Source: Lentisalinibacter orientalis
GTDB lineage: Bacteria > Pseudomonadota > Gammaproteobacteria > Steroidobacterales > Woeseiaceae
NCBI RefSeq assembly: GCF_040706535.1
Contig: NZ_JAPDRJ010000005.1
Span: forward strand, 305,672-369,671
DNA length: 64,000 nucleotides
Direction of reading: 5' to 3'
In this document: in pieces, positions 1 to 8,900 of the stretch
Position numbering within the stretch: position 1 is the first letter of the stretch
Layout of the letters: the number at the start of each line of letters is the position of its first letter
Position numbers and translations under genes: made by a program
The notes under the pieces: model-generated
Seen by the model: the letters and a program-made list of their open reading frames with translations, nothing else
What the model was told of the DNA's origin: nothing
Database searches by the model: none

Positions 1-574
1 GCACCGCACAGCTGATGCTGTGGCTGCTGCGCCGGTAGGCGCCGAAGAAGCCGTGGCTGTTGCCGTAGGCCCTGACGCCCCGGCTGGTCGCCACGGTGGC
101 GCCCTCCGAGTTGCTGATGCGCCGGTCGCTGTCGAGCGCGGCACCCTCGCAGCGGATGGCCATCTCCCGCGCCGCCTCCGGGGAAATCTCCCAGGGATGA
201 TCCAGCGCCAGGTCGGGCGGATCCACGGCGAGCCTGGCGGGATCCGCGAGGCCGGCGCAGGGATCCTCGGCGGTGCGCCGGGCGATGGAGCAGGCCCGCT
301 CCACCGCCTCCGTGATGGCCTCCGCGCGGAAGTCGGACGTGCTCGCGCTGCCCTTGCGGCGGTCGAAGTAGACGGTGACGCCGAAGGAGCGGTCGTTCTG
401 ATACTCCAGCGTCTCGATGTCGCGCATCCGTGCGGTCACCGAGAGGCCGAGATCGTGGCTGACCGCCGCCTCGCACTCGTCGGCGCCGGCCCGCGCCGCC
501 GTCTCCAGCGCCTGCGACACCAGGTCGGCGAAGCGCCGCTCCTCCGCCGGGCTGATCTCCAGGGTATGACTCAT
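1..574 (-). CDS. pmbA: PmbA/TldE metalloprotease subunit, N-terminal part (cut by window edge)
   Basis: The reverse strand reads from an ATG at 574 into MSHTLEISPAEERRFADLVS and continues open to the left edge, so about 191 N-terminal residues are present and the C-terminus is missing. The stretch around SVTARMRDIETLEYQNDRS and GVTVYFDRRKGSASTSD is the PmbA/TldE signature. PmbA lacks the zinc-binding HExxxH of its partner TldD; the TldD-TldE heterodimer degrades unfolded peptides and matures peptides such as microcin B17. The partner tldD lies at 4430-5875, same strand, separated by purEK and small genes. The upstream region carries a striking palindrome (592-629). Confidence 0.93.
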   Translation of the reverse strand, partial: MSHTLEISPAEERRFADLVSQALETAARAGADECEAAVSHDLGLSVTARMRDIETLEYQNDRSFGVTVYFDRRKGSASTSDFRAEAITEAVERACSIARRTAEDPCAGLADPARLAVDPPDLALDHPWEISPEAAREMAIRCEGAALDSDRRISNSEGATVATSRGVRAYGNSHGFFGAYRRSSHSISCAV

Positions 575-591
575 GGGGGCTCCTTCGCGAT

Positions 592-629
592 CCGGCACTG
601 TCGTGGACTGTCGTACACGACAGTGCCGG
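592..629. promoter_or_regulatory. Perfect 14-bp-arm palindrome containing a CTGT-N8-ACAG (LexA-like) core
   Basis: Arms 592-605 and 616-629 are exact reverse complements around a 10-nt centre. Inside, ACTGTCGT occurs twice forward (597-604, 607-614) and once inverted (617-624), so a second, tighter palindrome at 607-624 has the form CTGT-N8-ACAG, which is the gammaproteobacterial LexA box core. It ends 18 bp before the pmbA ATG and overlaps the expected transcription start of the promoter at 632-660. It could be an operator or a 5'-UTR hairpin; which one cannot be decided from sequence alone. Confidence 0.55.
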
Positions 630-631
630 GG

Positions 632-660
632 ATTCTAAACGGGCGCGGGGCCGGTGACGA
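632..660 (-). promoter_or_regulatory. Candidate sigma-70 promoter for pmbA
   Basis: On the reverse strand a TAGAAT -10 (632-637, 5/6 to consensus) is preceded at 17 bp by TCGTCA (655-660, 4/6 to TTGACA). Transcription would begin near 625, inside the palindrome at 592-629, which is where a repressor site would be expected. Confidence 0.4.
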
Positions 661-741
661 GGCGGCACGCTCCCCACCCCGGGTCACCGCTCGCCCCTGG
701 TCGCGATACAACCGGCGCGTCCGCCCCTGTAGAATGCCGCC

Positions 742-1248
742 ATGGACGTGAAGGTCGGCATCATCATGGGTTCGGTCTCCGACTGGGACACCATGGCCCA
801 CGCGAGCGAGACACTGCACGAGCTCGGCATCCCCCACGAGACCCGGGTGGTCTCTGCACACCGCACCCCGGACCTGCTGTTCGAGTACTGCGAGACGGCG
901 GCCGGCCGGGGCCTCGGCGTGATCATCGCCGGTGCCGGCGGCGCGGCCCACCTGCCCGGCATGGCCGCCGCAAAGACGCCGCTGCCGGTGCTGGGCGTGC
1001 CGGTGCAGTCGAAGGCACTCTCGGGCATGGACTCGCTGCTCTCCATCGTGCAGATGCCCGCGGGCATCCCGGTGGGTACGCTCGCCATCGGCAAGGCCGG
1101 CGCCGTAAACGCCGCTCTGCTCGCGGCGGCCATCCTCGCTGTCGGCGACGCGGACATCCGCCGTGCGCTGGAGGACTACCGCCGGCAGCAGACCGAGAAG
1201 GTGCTCGCGCGTCCCGACCCGGCTGCCGACGACCCGGCCGCAGTCTGA
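742..1248 (+). CDS. purE: N5-carboxyaminoimidazole ribonucleotide mutase
   Basis: 168 residues, typical for class I PurE. It rearranges N5-CAIR to CAIR in de novo purine synthesis, acting on the product of PurK next door. The N-terminal VGIIMGSVSDWDTM, the VVSAHRTPD loop and the IIAGAGGAAHLPGM loop are the conserved substrate-binding segments. An in-frame TAG at 730-732 excludes an upstream start, and the next Met would remove the first conserved loop. No Shine-Dalgarno sequence precedes the ATG; a TAGAAT hexamer (730-735) ends only 6 bp before it, so the message may be leaderless. purK follows after 5 bp, implying one transcript. Confidence 0.96.
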   Translation: MDVKVGIIMGSVSDWDTMAHASETLHELGIPHETRVVSAHRTPDLLFEYCETAAGRGLGVIIAGAGGAAHLPGMAAAKTPLPVLGVPVQSKALSGMDSLLSIVQMPAGIPVGTLAIGKAGAVNAALLAAAILAVGDADIRRALEDYRRQQTEKVLARPDPAADDPAAV

Positions 1249-1253
1249 CCGTC

Positions 1254-2360
1254 ATGCGCGTCGGAGTGGTCGGCGGGGGACAGCTGGGCCGCATGCTCGG
1301 CCTGGCGGGCCTGCCGCTGGGACTGGAATTCGTGTTCCTCGACCCTGCGCCCGAAGCGCCCGCCGCGGCGGTGGGCGAGCACATCGCCGCCGACTTCGAC
1401 GAGCAGGACGCCATCGCCGAGCTGGCAGCCCGGTGCGACGTCGTCACCTACGAATTCGAGAACGTGGACGTGGACTCCCTCGCTACTGCGGCCGGCGACA
1501 CGCCCGTGTACCCGCCGCCCGGGGCGCTCGCCACCGCGCAGGACCGGCGCAACGAGAAGCTGGCGTTCGAGGCGGCCGGCATCCCGGTGGCGCCCTGGCG
1601 GACGGTCGACAGCCGGGAGGAGCTGGAGGCCGCGTGCAGCGCCATCGGCCTGCCCCTCATCGTGAAGACCCGGCGCCTCGGCTACGACGGCAAGGGCCAG
1701 CGTCGCATTCTGCGCGAAGCCGACATACCGGCGGCCTGGGAGGCACTGGCCGGCGTGCCGCTGCTGGCCGAGCGGCTGGTCCCCTTCGACCGGGAGGTCT
1801 CCGTCATCGGCAGCCGCGGCGCAGACGGGACACTCGCCTGCTACCCCCTGACGGAGAACGTCCACCGGGACGGCATCCTGCACACCTCCTCGGCTCCCGC
1901 GGCGGACGCCGGGCTGCAGACACTGGCCGAGACTCATCTCCGGTCGCTGGTCGATCGGCTCGACTACCGCGGCACCATCGCCGTCGAGTTCTTCGTCGCC
2001 GGAGGGCGTCTGCTGGGCAACGAGTTCGCCCCGCGGGTCCATAATTCCGGCCACTGGACCATCGAGGGCGCCGCCTGCAGCCAGTTCGAGAACCACCTGC
2101 GGGCGATCTGCGGACTGCCGGCCGGCGACTGCCGCGTGCGGGGCCATGCCGGCATGCTGAACCTGATCGGCGCGATGCCGGCGGCCGCCGGCATCCTGGC
2201 GGTGCCCGACGCCCACCTGCACGACTACGGCAAGTCCCCGCGCCCCGGGAGGAAACTGGGCCACGTCACGGTCGTCGCCGACGCGCCGGAGGAGCGGGAC
2301 CGGCGCCTGGCGCGGCTGGAGGCGCTGGTCGCTGCCGGGACTGAGAACCGTTCCCTGTAA
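1254..2360 (+). CDS. purK: N5-carboxyaminoimidazole ribonucleotide synthase
   Basis: 368 residues, an ATP-grasp enzyme that carboxylates AIR with ATP and bicarbonate to give N5-CAIR for PurE. It opens with the Rossmann-like VGVVGGGQLGRMLGLAG, has the ATP-grasp segments VTYEFENVD, LIVKTRRLGYDGKGQ and RLVPFDREVSVI, and ends with the metal-binding region around FFVAGGRLLGNEFAPRVHNS. The ATG at 1254 lies 5 bp after the purE stop; the pair is presumably cotranscribed. Length and motif order are normal and nothing looks damaged. Confidence 0.96.
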   Translation: MRVGVVGGGQLGRMLGLAGLPLGLEFVFLDPAPEAPAAAVGEHIAADFDEQDAIAELAARCDVVTYEFENVDVDSLATAAGDTPVYPPPGALATAQDRRNEKLAFEAAGIPVAPWRTVDSREELEAACSAIGLPLIVKTRRLGYDGKGQRRILREADIPAAWEALAGVPLLAERLVPFDREVSVIGSRGADGTLACYPLTENVHRDGILHTSSAPAADAGLQTLAETHLRSLVDRLDYRGTIAVEFFVAGGRLLGNEFAPRVHNSGHWTIEGAACSQFENHLRAICGLPAGDCRVRGHAGMLNLIGAMPAAAGILAVPDAHLHDYGKSPRPGRKLGHVTVVADAPEERDRRLARLEALVAAGTENRSL

Positions 2361-2429
2361 GAGCGCCTGCTTTTGGTGTTAATGTTTAAGGTTGTTCCGG
2401 GGTAAGCCCGGAGGATCGACCGGCAGACC

Positions 2430-3746
2430 ATGTCCTATCTCGAGCACTTCAAACTCGCCGAACAGCCCTTCCGGCTCACCCCGGACCCGGCCTTCGTCTA
2501 CTGGAGCAAGCAGCACGCTCGCGCCAAGGCGTACATGGAGTCGACCATCTGGCTCGCCGACGGGTTCGTGGTCATCACCGGCGAGATCGGCTCGGGCAAG
2601 ACCACCCTCATACAGTCGTTCCTGAACGAGCTGGGCGACGACGTCGTCTACGCCATGGTGTCGCAGACCCAGCTCTCGCCGAGCCAGTTCCTGCAGGCCG
2701 TGCTGGCGGAGTTCGGCTTCAAGCCGTTCCAGGCCCGCAAGGCCGAACTGCTGGACATGCTGAATATGTTCCTCGTCGAGCAGTACGGCGAGGGCAAGAA
2801 GGTGGTGCTGATCATCGACGAGGCGCAGAACCTCAGCCCGAAGGTGCTCGAGGAGATCCGGCTCCTGTCGGGCATCGAGACCCACAAGGAGAAGGTGCTG
2901 CGCATCATCCTGGCCGGCCAGCCGGAGCTGAAGGACAAGATCGAGTCGCCGCGGCTGAAGCAGCTCACCCAGCGGGTGCGCCTGCGCTTCCATCTCGGCC
3001 CGCTCACCAACCGGGAGATGCGCGAGTACATCGGCCATCGGCTGAAGGTGGCCGGCGCGGACGCAGAAGAAATCTTCGCCGAGGATTGCCTCGACCTCAT
3101 CTATCGCCGCACCGGCGGAGTGCCCCGACTGATCAACACGCTGTGCGACACGGCGATGCTGTGCGCTTTCGCCGAGGAGCAGACGCTCATCACGCCGGAG
3201 ATCATCGAGACGGCGCTGGAGGAGCTCGCCTGGGAGGTCGAGGCCCCGGCGGCCGAGCCCACCGAACATGCCGAACCCGGCAACACGGGGCAGATCCTGC
3301 GCCCCGTCTCACTGGACCCGCGGGATACCGGCGAGATGACGCTGGCGCGCATCGACGTGCGCCTGCAGGGCAAGGTGGTGGAGACTCACAACCTCGAGGT
3401 GGGGCGCACGGTGATCGGACGCACGCCGGACAACGAGATCCGCATCGACAGCAAGTACGTTAGCCGGCACCACTGCCAGATCGTGAGCGACCTGGAGCGC
3501 TCGGTGCTCGAGGACCTCAACAGCACCAACGGCGTGTTCCTCGGCAAACACCGCATCAAGAAGAAAAGCCTCGAGGACGGCGACGTCATCGTCCTCGGCA
3601 AGCACGAACTCGTCTACACCGACCTGCGCGACGCGGAGCTCGAGGAGGACGAGGAAGCGGACGAGGACGAGCTGGCCGAAGCCGCCGAAGAGGCGGAAGA
3701 CGAGGACGATGACGACGAAGAGGACGAGGACCTCTACGCCACCTGA
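2430..3746 (+). CDS. ExeA/GspA-type AAA ATPase with C-terminal FHA domain
   Basis: 438 residues. The N-terminus MSYLEHFKLAEQPFRLTPDP is that of the ExeA/MshM family. Walker A GEIGSGKTT is at residues 51-59, Walker B VVLIIDEAQNL ends near residue 135, and the sensor/arginine region QLTQRVRLRFHLGPL follows. From about residue 300 to 400 there is a forkhead-associated domain with GRTPDNEIRID, SRHHCQIVSD and LNSTNGVFLG, the phosphothreonine-binding signature. The tail of about 35 residues is almost all Asp/Glu. No transmembrane or peptidoglycan-binding segment is seen, unlike secretion-linked ExeA. FHA fusion suggests that the ATPase is recruited to a phosphorylated partner; no Ser/Thr kinase is encoded in the window. 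A small CCGGG/CCCGG hairpin (2397-2411) abuts the GGAGGA ribosome site, which lies unusually far (14 nt) from the ATG. Confidence 0.85.
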   Translation: MSYLEHFKLAEQPFRLTPDPAFVYWSKQHARAKAYMESTIWLADGFVVITGEIGSGKTTLIQSFLNELGDDVVYAMVSQTQLSPSQFLQAVLAEFGFKPFQARKAELLDMLNMFLVEQYGEGKKVVLIIDEAQNLSPKVLEEIRLLSGIETHKEKVLRIILAGQPELKDKIESPRLKQLTQRVRLRFHLGPLTNREMREYIGHRLKVAGADAEEIFAEDCLDLIYRRTGGVPRLINTLCDTAMLCAFAEEQTLITPEIIETALEELAWEVEAPAAEPTEHAEPGNTGQILRPVSLDPRDTGEMTLARIDVRLQGKVVETHNLEVGRTVIGRTPDNEIRIDSKYVSRHHCQIVSDLERSVLEDLNSTNGVFLGKHRIKKKSLEDGDVIVLGKHELVYTDLRDAELEEDEEADEDELAEAAEEAEDEDDDDEEDEDLYAT

Positions 3747-3749
3747 TCC

Positions 3750-3974
3750 CTACTCGGGTACGTCGCTCTCCCGCTCGCGCTCCATGCGCCGCTGCCGGTG
3801 GTCCCGGCGCTTCAGCAGCACGACGATGCCGCCCAGCAGCGAGAACATGCCCACCACGAAACAGATGGAAGGCCAGTACCAGTAGTCGAGGTACAGCGAC
3901 GCCGCCAGCGCGATACAGCCGGCCAGCAGGTAGAAGTACGGGACCACCTCGTAGATCGGTTTAGAAAGCCACAT
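3750..3974 (-). CDS. Small two-helix membrane protein, unknown function
   Basis: Start chosen at the ATG at 3974 because CTCAGGGGGAGCG directly upstream is a strong ribosome site; a longer reading frame to 4034 adds a Ser-rich leader without homologous character. The 74-residue product begins MWLSKPIYEVVPYFYLLAGC, has two hydrophobic helices (about residues 10-28 and 34-53) joined by a short YLDYWYWPS loop, and ends in a strongly charged RDHRQRRMERERESDVPE tail. This suggests a small inner-membrane protein. It converges on the AAA-FHA gene with a 3-bp gap between stops. No function is recognised. Confidence 0.6.
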   Translation of the reverse strand: MWLSKPIYEVVPYFYLLAGCIALAASLYLDYWYWPSICFVVGMFSLLGGIVVLLKRRDHRQRRMERERESDVPE

Positions 3975-4088
3975 CGCTCCCCCTGAGCTCGACGACGGTC
4001 CCCGGTGACGGGCGTCCGTGCTGGTCGGACCCATCTAATTAATGCAGCGCGGGGACCGCGTCAAGCGCAGGATGCCCGGGGAGCGGGC

Positions 4089-4131
4089 CGGAAACGATAC
4101 GGAAACGGTCGGGAAACGGTCCGGAGACGGG
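4089..4131. repeat. Four tandem 10-11 bp units at a gene junction
   Basis: Four successive near-copies, CGGAAACGATA, CGGAAACGGT, CGGGAAACGGT and CCGGAGACGGG, lie between the two small leftward genes. This resembles the other short tandem arrays at 11959, 31167, 39574 and 41478. Confidence 0.7.
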
Positions 4132-4147
4132 CCGCGGAGCCGGCGTC

Positions 4148-4318
4148 TCAGTCCTTGCCGCCGCGGAACAGGCGCAGCAGACGCGCGCCCAGGGACTCGC
4201 CGAAACTGTCGATATTCATGTCACGCGGGGCCTCCATGGGCCGCTCGCGCAGGCTTCTGGCGAATTCCAGTGCGGCCGGATCCAGCTCGGATTCCGTATA
4301 GGTGCGTTCGAAGTCCAT
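4148..4318 (-). CDS. Small hypothetical protein (56 aa)
   Basis: Start placed at the ATG at 4318, which has AAGGTGG about 10 nt upstream; a GTG four codons earlier lies inside that ribosome site. The product MDFERTYTESELDPAALEFA... is soluble, acidic in the first half and basic at the end (LLRLFRGGKD), with predicted helices around ALEFARSLRER and LGARLLRLFR. It could be a small adaptor or regulatory peptide. No family is recognised; the clear ribosome site and the position between genes are the only support. Confidence 0.45.
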   Translation of the reverse strand: MDFERTYTESELDPAALEFARSLRERPMEAPRDMNIDSFGESLGARLLRLFRGGKD

Positions 4319-4429
4319 GATCAGTGCCACCTTTGCTGACAGTGGCCATGGAGATTAGCCGGACGGGCAACGGATTGCAGTGACGCCTTTCACAGAGCGG
4401 GCTGCCAAGCCGGCCGCCTGCCGGCGGGT

Positions 4430-5875
4430 TCAGCTCGTGCCGCCCACCGTGATGCGGTCCACCTTCAGGGTAGGCTGGCCGACGCCGACGGGCACCGACT
4501 GCCCCTCCTTGCCGCAGACCCCGACGCCCGTGTCGAGCTTGAGGTCGTTGCCCACCATGGACACCCGCGTGAGCACGTCCGGGCCGTTGCCGATCAGGGT
4601 GGCGCCCTTGACCGGCGCGCCGATGCGGCCCTTCTCGATCAGGTAGGCCTCGCTGGCGGAGAACACGAACTTGCCCGACGTGATATCGACCTGACCGCCG
4701 CCGAAGCTGGGCGCGTAGAGCCCGTACTCCACCGACTCGATGATCTCGCCCGGATCGTGCGGCCCCGCGAGCATGTAGGTATTGGTCATGCGCGGCATGG
4801 GCAGATGGGCGAAGGATTCGCGGCGGCCGTTGCCGGTGGGCGCGACACCCATCAGGCGCGCATTCATCTTGTCCTGCATGTAGCCCTTGAGACGGCCGTT
4901 CTCGATCAGCACCGTGCAGGACGACGGCGTGCCCTCGTCGTCGATGGTGAGCGAGCCGCGACGTCCCGGCAGGGTGCCATCGTCGACGATGGTGCAGAGC
5001 TCGGAGGCGACCTGCTGGCCGATGCGCCCGGAGAAGGCGGAAGTGCCCTTGCGGTTGAAGTCGCCTTCGAGGCCGTGGCCGATGGCCTCGTGCAGGAGCA
5101 CGCCCGGCCAGCCCGGTCCCAGCACCACCGGCATGCTGCCGGCCGGCGCCGGCACCGCCTCGAGCTGGACCAGCGCCTGGCGCACCGCCTCCCGGGCGTA
5201 ATCCATGACACGGTCGTTCTCGAGGAAGAAGGTGAGGTCCGTGCGACCGCCGCCGCCGCTGTAGCCCTGCTCCCGGCGGCCGCTCTGCTCCACGATGACG
5301 TGGACGTTGCAGCGGACCAGCGGACGGGAATCGGCCCCCATGGTGCCGTCGCTGCCGACGATCATCACCAGGTCGTGGGAGGCGACCAGGCTCACCACCA
5401 CCTCCTTCACCCGGGAGTCCAGCGCGCGGGTCTCCCGGTCGACACTGCGCAGCAGTTCGGTCTTCTGCTCGTCGCCGAGACTCGACACCGGATCGGTCGC
5501 CGGGTAGAGCGCCGGCGGCTGGTTGCGGCTCCAGGCCTGCACCTGCGCGTCGCCGCCGCCTGCGGCGATGGCGCGGGCGGCATCGGCGGCCTGCTCCAGC
5601 GCCGGCAGCACGAGTTCGTCGGAATAGGCGAAACCGGTCTTGTCGCCGTAGATCGCCCGCACGCCCACGCCCTGCTCCTGGCTGTAGCTGCCTTCGCGGA
5701 CGATGCCGTCCTCGAGGCTCCAGCCCTCGAAACGGGAGCTCTGGAAATACAGGTCGGCCGCGTCGATGGAACGCCGCATGATGGCGCCGAGCGTCCGGCT
5801 CAGGTGACCCTCGTCGAGCCCGGCGGGGTCCAGCAGTTCCTTCTGCGCCGTCTCCAGCGCGTTCGTTTCGGTCAC
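4430..5875 (-). CDS. tldD: TldD zinc metalloprotease subunit
   Basis: 481 residues, the usual TldD length. With PmbA it forms the heterodimeric TldD-TldE protease, and TldD supplies the zinc site: HEAIGHGLEGDFNRKGTSAF at about residue 265 contains the HExxxH ligands. The family segments EGWSLEDGIVREG and GVGVRAIYGDKTGFAYSDEL near the N-terminus and SFGGGQVDITSGKFVFSASE and PTLKVDRITVGGT at the C-terminus are intact. It sits downstream of yhdP on the same strand, the conserved rng-yhdP-tldD order. Its partner pmbA is 3.9 kb further on, beyond purEK. Confidence 0.96.
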   Translation of the reverse strand: MTETNALETAQKELLDPAGLDEGHLSRTLGAIMRRSIDAADLYFQSSRFEGWSLEDGIVREGSYSQEQGVGVRAIYGDKTGFAYSDELVLPALEQAADAARAIAAGGGDAQVQAWSRNQPPALYPATDPVSSLGDEQKTELLRSVDRETRALDSRVKEVVVSLVASHDLVMIVGSDGTMGADSRPLVRCNVHVIVEQSGRREQGYSGGGGRTDLTFFLENDRVMDYAREAVRQALVQLEAVPAPAGSMPVVLGPGWPGVLLHEAIGHGLEGDFNRKGTSAFSGRIGQQVASELCTIVDDGTLPGRRGSLTIDDEGTPSSCTVLIENGRLKGYMQDKMNARLMGVAPTGNGRRESFAHLPMPRMTNTYMLAGPHDPGEIIESVEYGLYAPSFGGGQVDITSGKFVFSASEAYLIEKGRIGAPVKGATLIGNGPDVLTRVSMVGNDLKLDTGVGVCGKEGQSVPVGVGQPTLKVDRITVGGTS

Positions 5876-5894
5876 AGTGAAAGCCTCCGTTCGG

Positions 5895-5914
5895 GCCTGG
5901 CTGTCCGGCCAGGC
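5895..5914. other. GC-rich hairpin between yhdP and tldD
   Basis: GCCTGGC (5895-5901) and GCCAGGC (5908-5914) are exact inverted repeats with a 6-nt loop, placed about 20 bp before the tldD start. A second small inverted repeat, CCGTCT/AGACGG, lies at 5933-5952. They could attenuate readthrough from yhdP, but neither has a T-tract. Confidence 0.35.
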
Positions 5915-5960
5915 GCCCGTCCTTGCCGGTAGCCGTCTATCCTATCAGACGGGGCAGCGC

Positions 5961-8900
5961 TCACTCGCCCTGGTTCAGGCAGCCCGCCAGCTCGCTGGTG
6001 GCCCCGAAACGGCGCGCATCCGTGCGCTCGATGGTCGGGTCGTCGAAATCGCCGCTCACCTGGTAATAGGCCTGGCCGAGCTCCTGCAGGGGCTTCTTGA
6101 ATATCTGGGAGAACAGCAGCAGCGCCGCCGCGGCCGGTGGGCCGCCGACGACGGCGCCGACCGCGGGCAGGCTGCTGCCGACGTCGGCGCTGACCAGCGC
6201 CGTCTGGTTGTAGTCCCGCTGGGCCAGCCCGGCGCGGCCCACCACGCCGATATCGGCCACCGAGCCTTCCAGGGTGAGGTCGCAGGTATAGGCGTCGCCG
6301 TTGACGATACGGAACGTGCCTTCGATCTTGTCGAAACCGAGGCCCTTGTTGAACACGTCGCGGAAGTCGAGGGACAGGCGGCGGGGCAGCGCCGCCACAG
6401 ACAGCAGGCCGAAGACCCGCCCCGCGCCGGGATCCACCTCGTCCAGCTGGCCGTTCAGGATTCGTAAGGAGACCTCGCCATCGAGCTCTTCGAGGAACTC
6501 GGCGCGCGGCGGACCCGAGATCGACAGGTCCAGGGTCACGGTGGCCTCGTCGGCATTGATGCCCGGGAAATAGCCGAGCGCGCTCAGCGTCTCCTTCACG
6601 TCGGTACTCTGGAGGCGCCCGGAAAGGCCGGCACGCTGACCCGCCGGATCCGTGAGGTCCACCCGCCAGCCGGCGCCGCCGGTGAACTCGAAGGTGGCTG
6701 CGCTCGCGGTGAGGTCGTCGCTCTCGATGCCGGTCTCGGTCTTGCGGAAAGTGGCCGACACCGCGCCGAAATCCCGCTCGCCCAGCCGGAAGTCGGCAAT
6801 CCGCACGTCCAGCGGCGGATACTGGGCCGGGCTGCCCGGATCGCCGGCTTGCGGATCGGCCTCGACGAGGTGCAGGCGTTCCATGTCCAGCACCAGCGGG
6901 CGGCCGTCGGCGAGGTCGGCCGGCACGATGATCGAGCCCGCGGCGGTGGGTCCTTCCACCTGCACCAGCCAGTCGCTGGGGTTGCGCTCGAGTTGCAGGC
7001 CGACGCTGCGGGCGCGCTGGCCGTAGGCATAGAGATCGCCCACGGTCAGATCCGCGGCGCGGATCAACCCGCCAGGCGCGGTTTCTCCCGCCGTGGCTCG
7101 ATCGAGCCAGTCGCCGAGCCGCAGCCGCTCCAGGCTGCCCGTGAGGTAGAGACCGGAACCCGTCGGCAGCGATGGCAGTCCCGGGCCGAGGTGGACGTTG
7201 CCGCGTCTGAGGCGCCAGCCGTCGGCTTCCCGGCCCACCTCCGCGGTCCACTTGGCGGTCTGGCCGTAGAAGCCGGTGATCCCGAGCAGGCCCGGTTCCG
7301 GAAATACGACCTCGAAACTGAACGGCCAGGACTCGTCCGCTGTCTTGGCCACAGGCTCGGGCAGGCTCACGCTCATCCCCTCCAGGCGGGACTCGACCCG
7401 GATGGTGACCGGCGGGCCGTCTTCCTGCCCGGCCTTCGGAAAGCGCACCGTGGCCCGATAATCGGTCTCACCCGCGATCTCTCCGGCGAGGGGGAGACCC
7501 GCCTCCTCGACCAGCGCCTCCGCGCCGATGCGGCTCTCCGCCAGTGCGATCGCCGCGACGTCGCTGCTCGCCTCGCCGGCAGAGGTCAGCTCGATCTGCA
7601 CCGGGCTGCCGAGGAAGACGGCCTCGATATCCTGTCCCTCGACGCCGGAACGAGTGATGCGCGCGGTGCCCGCGATCGCCGTGAGGGGATGCGGGAACCC
7701 CGCCAGGGAGAGCCGCCCGTCCGTCGTGCTGACGGCCGCCTCCACGGCGTATTCCTGGATACGCGTCACGGGCATGGTGAGATCGAGTGCCACGCTCGCC
7801 GGACCCGCGGCCGTGACGTCGGCGAGGCGGCCGCCGAACAGGCCCGAGAGCGGCGACGCCTCGGCGTAGGCGACGACGTTAGCCAGGGTGCCGGTCGCCG
7901 CGCCGCGCACCTCCAGCATGCCCTTGCGCAGGTCTTCGATCGCCGCATAGACGTTCTCGATGGCGGCGCCCTTGGTGACGGCGGAGTTCTCCGTGCTGGA
8001 GAGGCGCATGCCCTCCAGCACGACTTCGCCGTCGAGCTGCTCGATATCCGGCCACTGCAGCGCGAAACGCATGACGGCGTCGCGGATGCTGGTGCGGGCA
8101 CGGAAGACGCCCTCGCCGTCGTCGAACGGGAAGTCGGCCAGCGCACCGTCGAAACGCACCGTGCCCCGCTCCGCCCGGCCCGCGACGAGGGCCTTCTCCA
8201 CCCATTCCACGGCGAGGCGCGGCATGACGCGGACGGGCAGATAGCGGGGTGTGCGCGACAGGTCGGTGAGCCGCCACTCGCCGGTGAAGTCCAGCCGCGG
8301 CGAAGATGCCTCGGGGCCGCCGGGCAGATCCAGCTCGAAGCTGCTCTCTGTGGCGAGCCACTCGTCCTCCAGGATGAACCGGTCGCACAGCACGGTGAGT
8401 CCGCTGCCGGTGCCGCGCCAGACCACCGTGGCATCCGCCCGGGTGAAATCGATCGGCGCGGCCAGAACCTCCGGTGCATCCAGGACCAGCGTCCGGCTGT
8501 CGATCACCAGGCGGCCGTTGGACTCGTCGGCCCGCACGCTGCCCGAGATACCTCGGACACCGGGAACGGAGCCGTGGGGCGCGATACCGGCATCGCGCAG
8601 CTCGGCCTCCAGCGAATAGGTGAGCGGCACGGCCTCGGGCAGGCCGTCCACGCGCAGCCGCAGCGACACCAGATCGCCGCTGGGGTCGTAATCGGCATAA
8701 GGCTGCGCCACGGCGGCGGGCAGCCAGGCCGCGAAGGGGCGGATGTCGTCCATGGAGAGGAAACCGGACTCGACCTCGAGAGCCGTGAGGCGCGAGTCCC
8801 CGTCCGTCTCCGCCGAGACCTCGAGGAAGCTGTCCGGGCGCAGGGTGTCGCCGCGTTCGATCCTGAGATCGTTCACCGCCGCCAGCCAGCCGCCGTCGTT

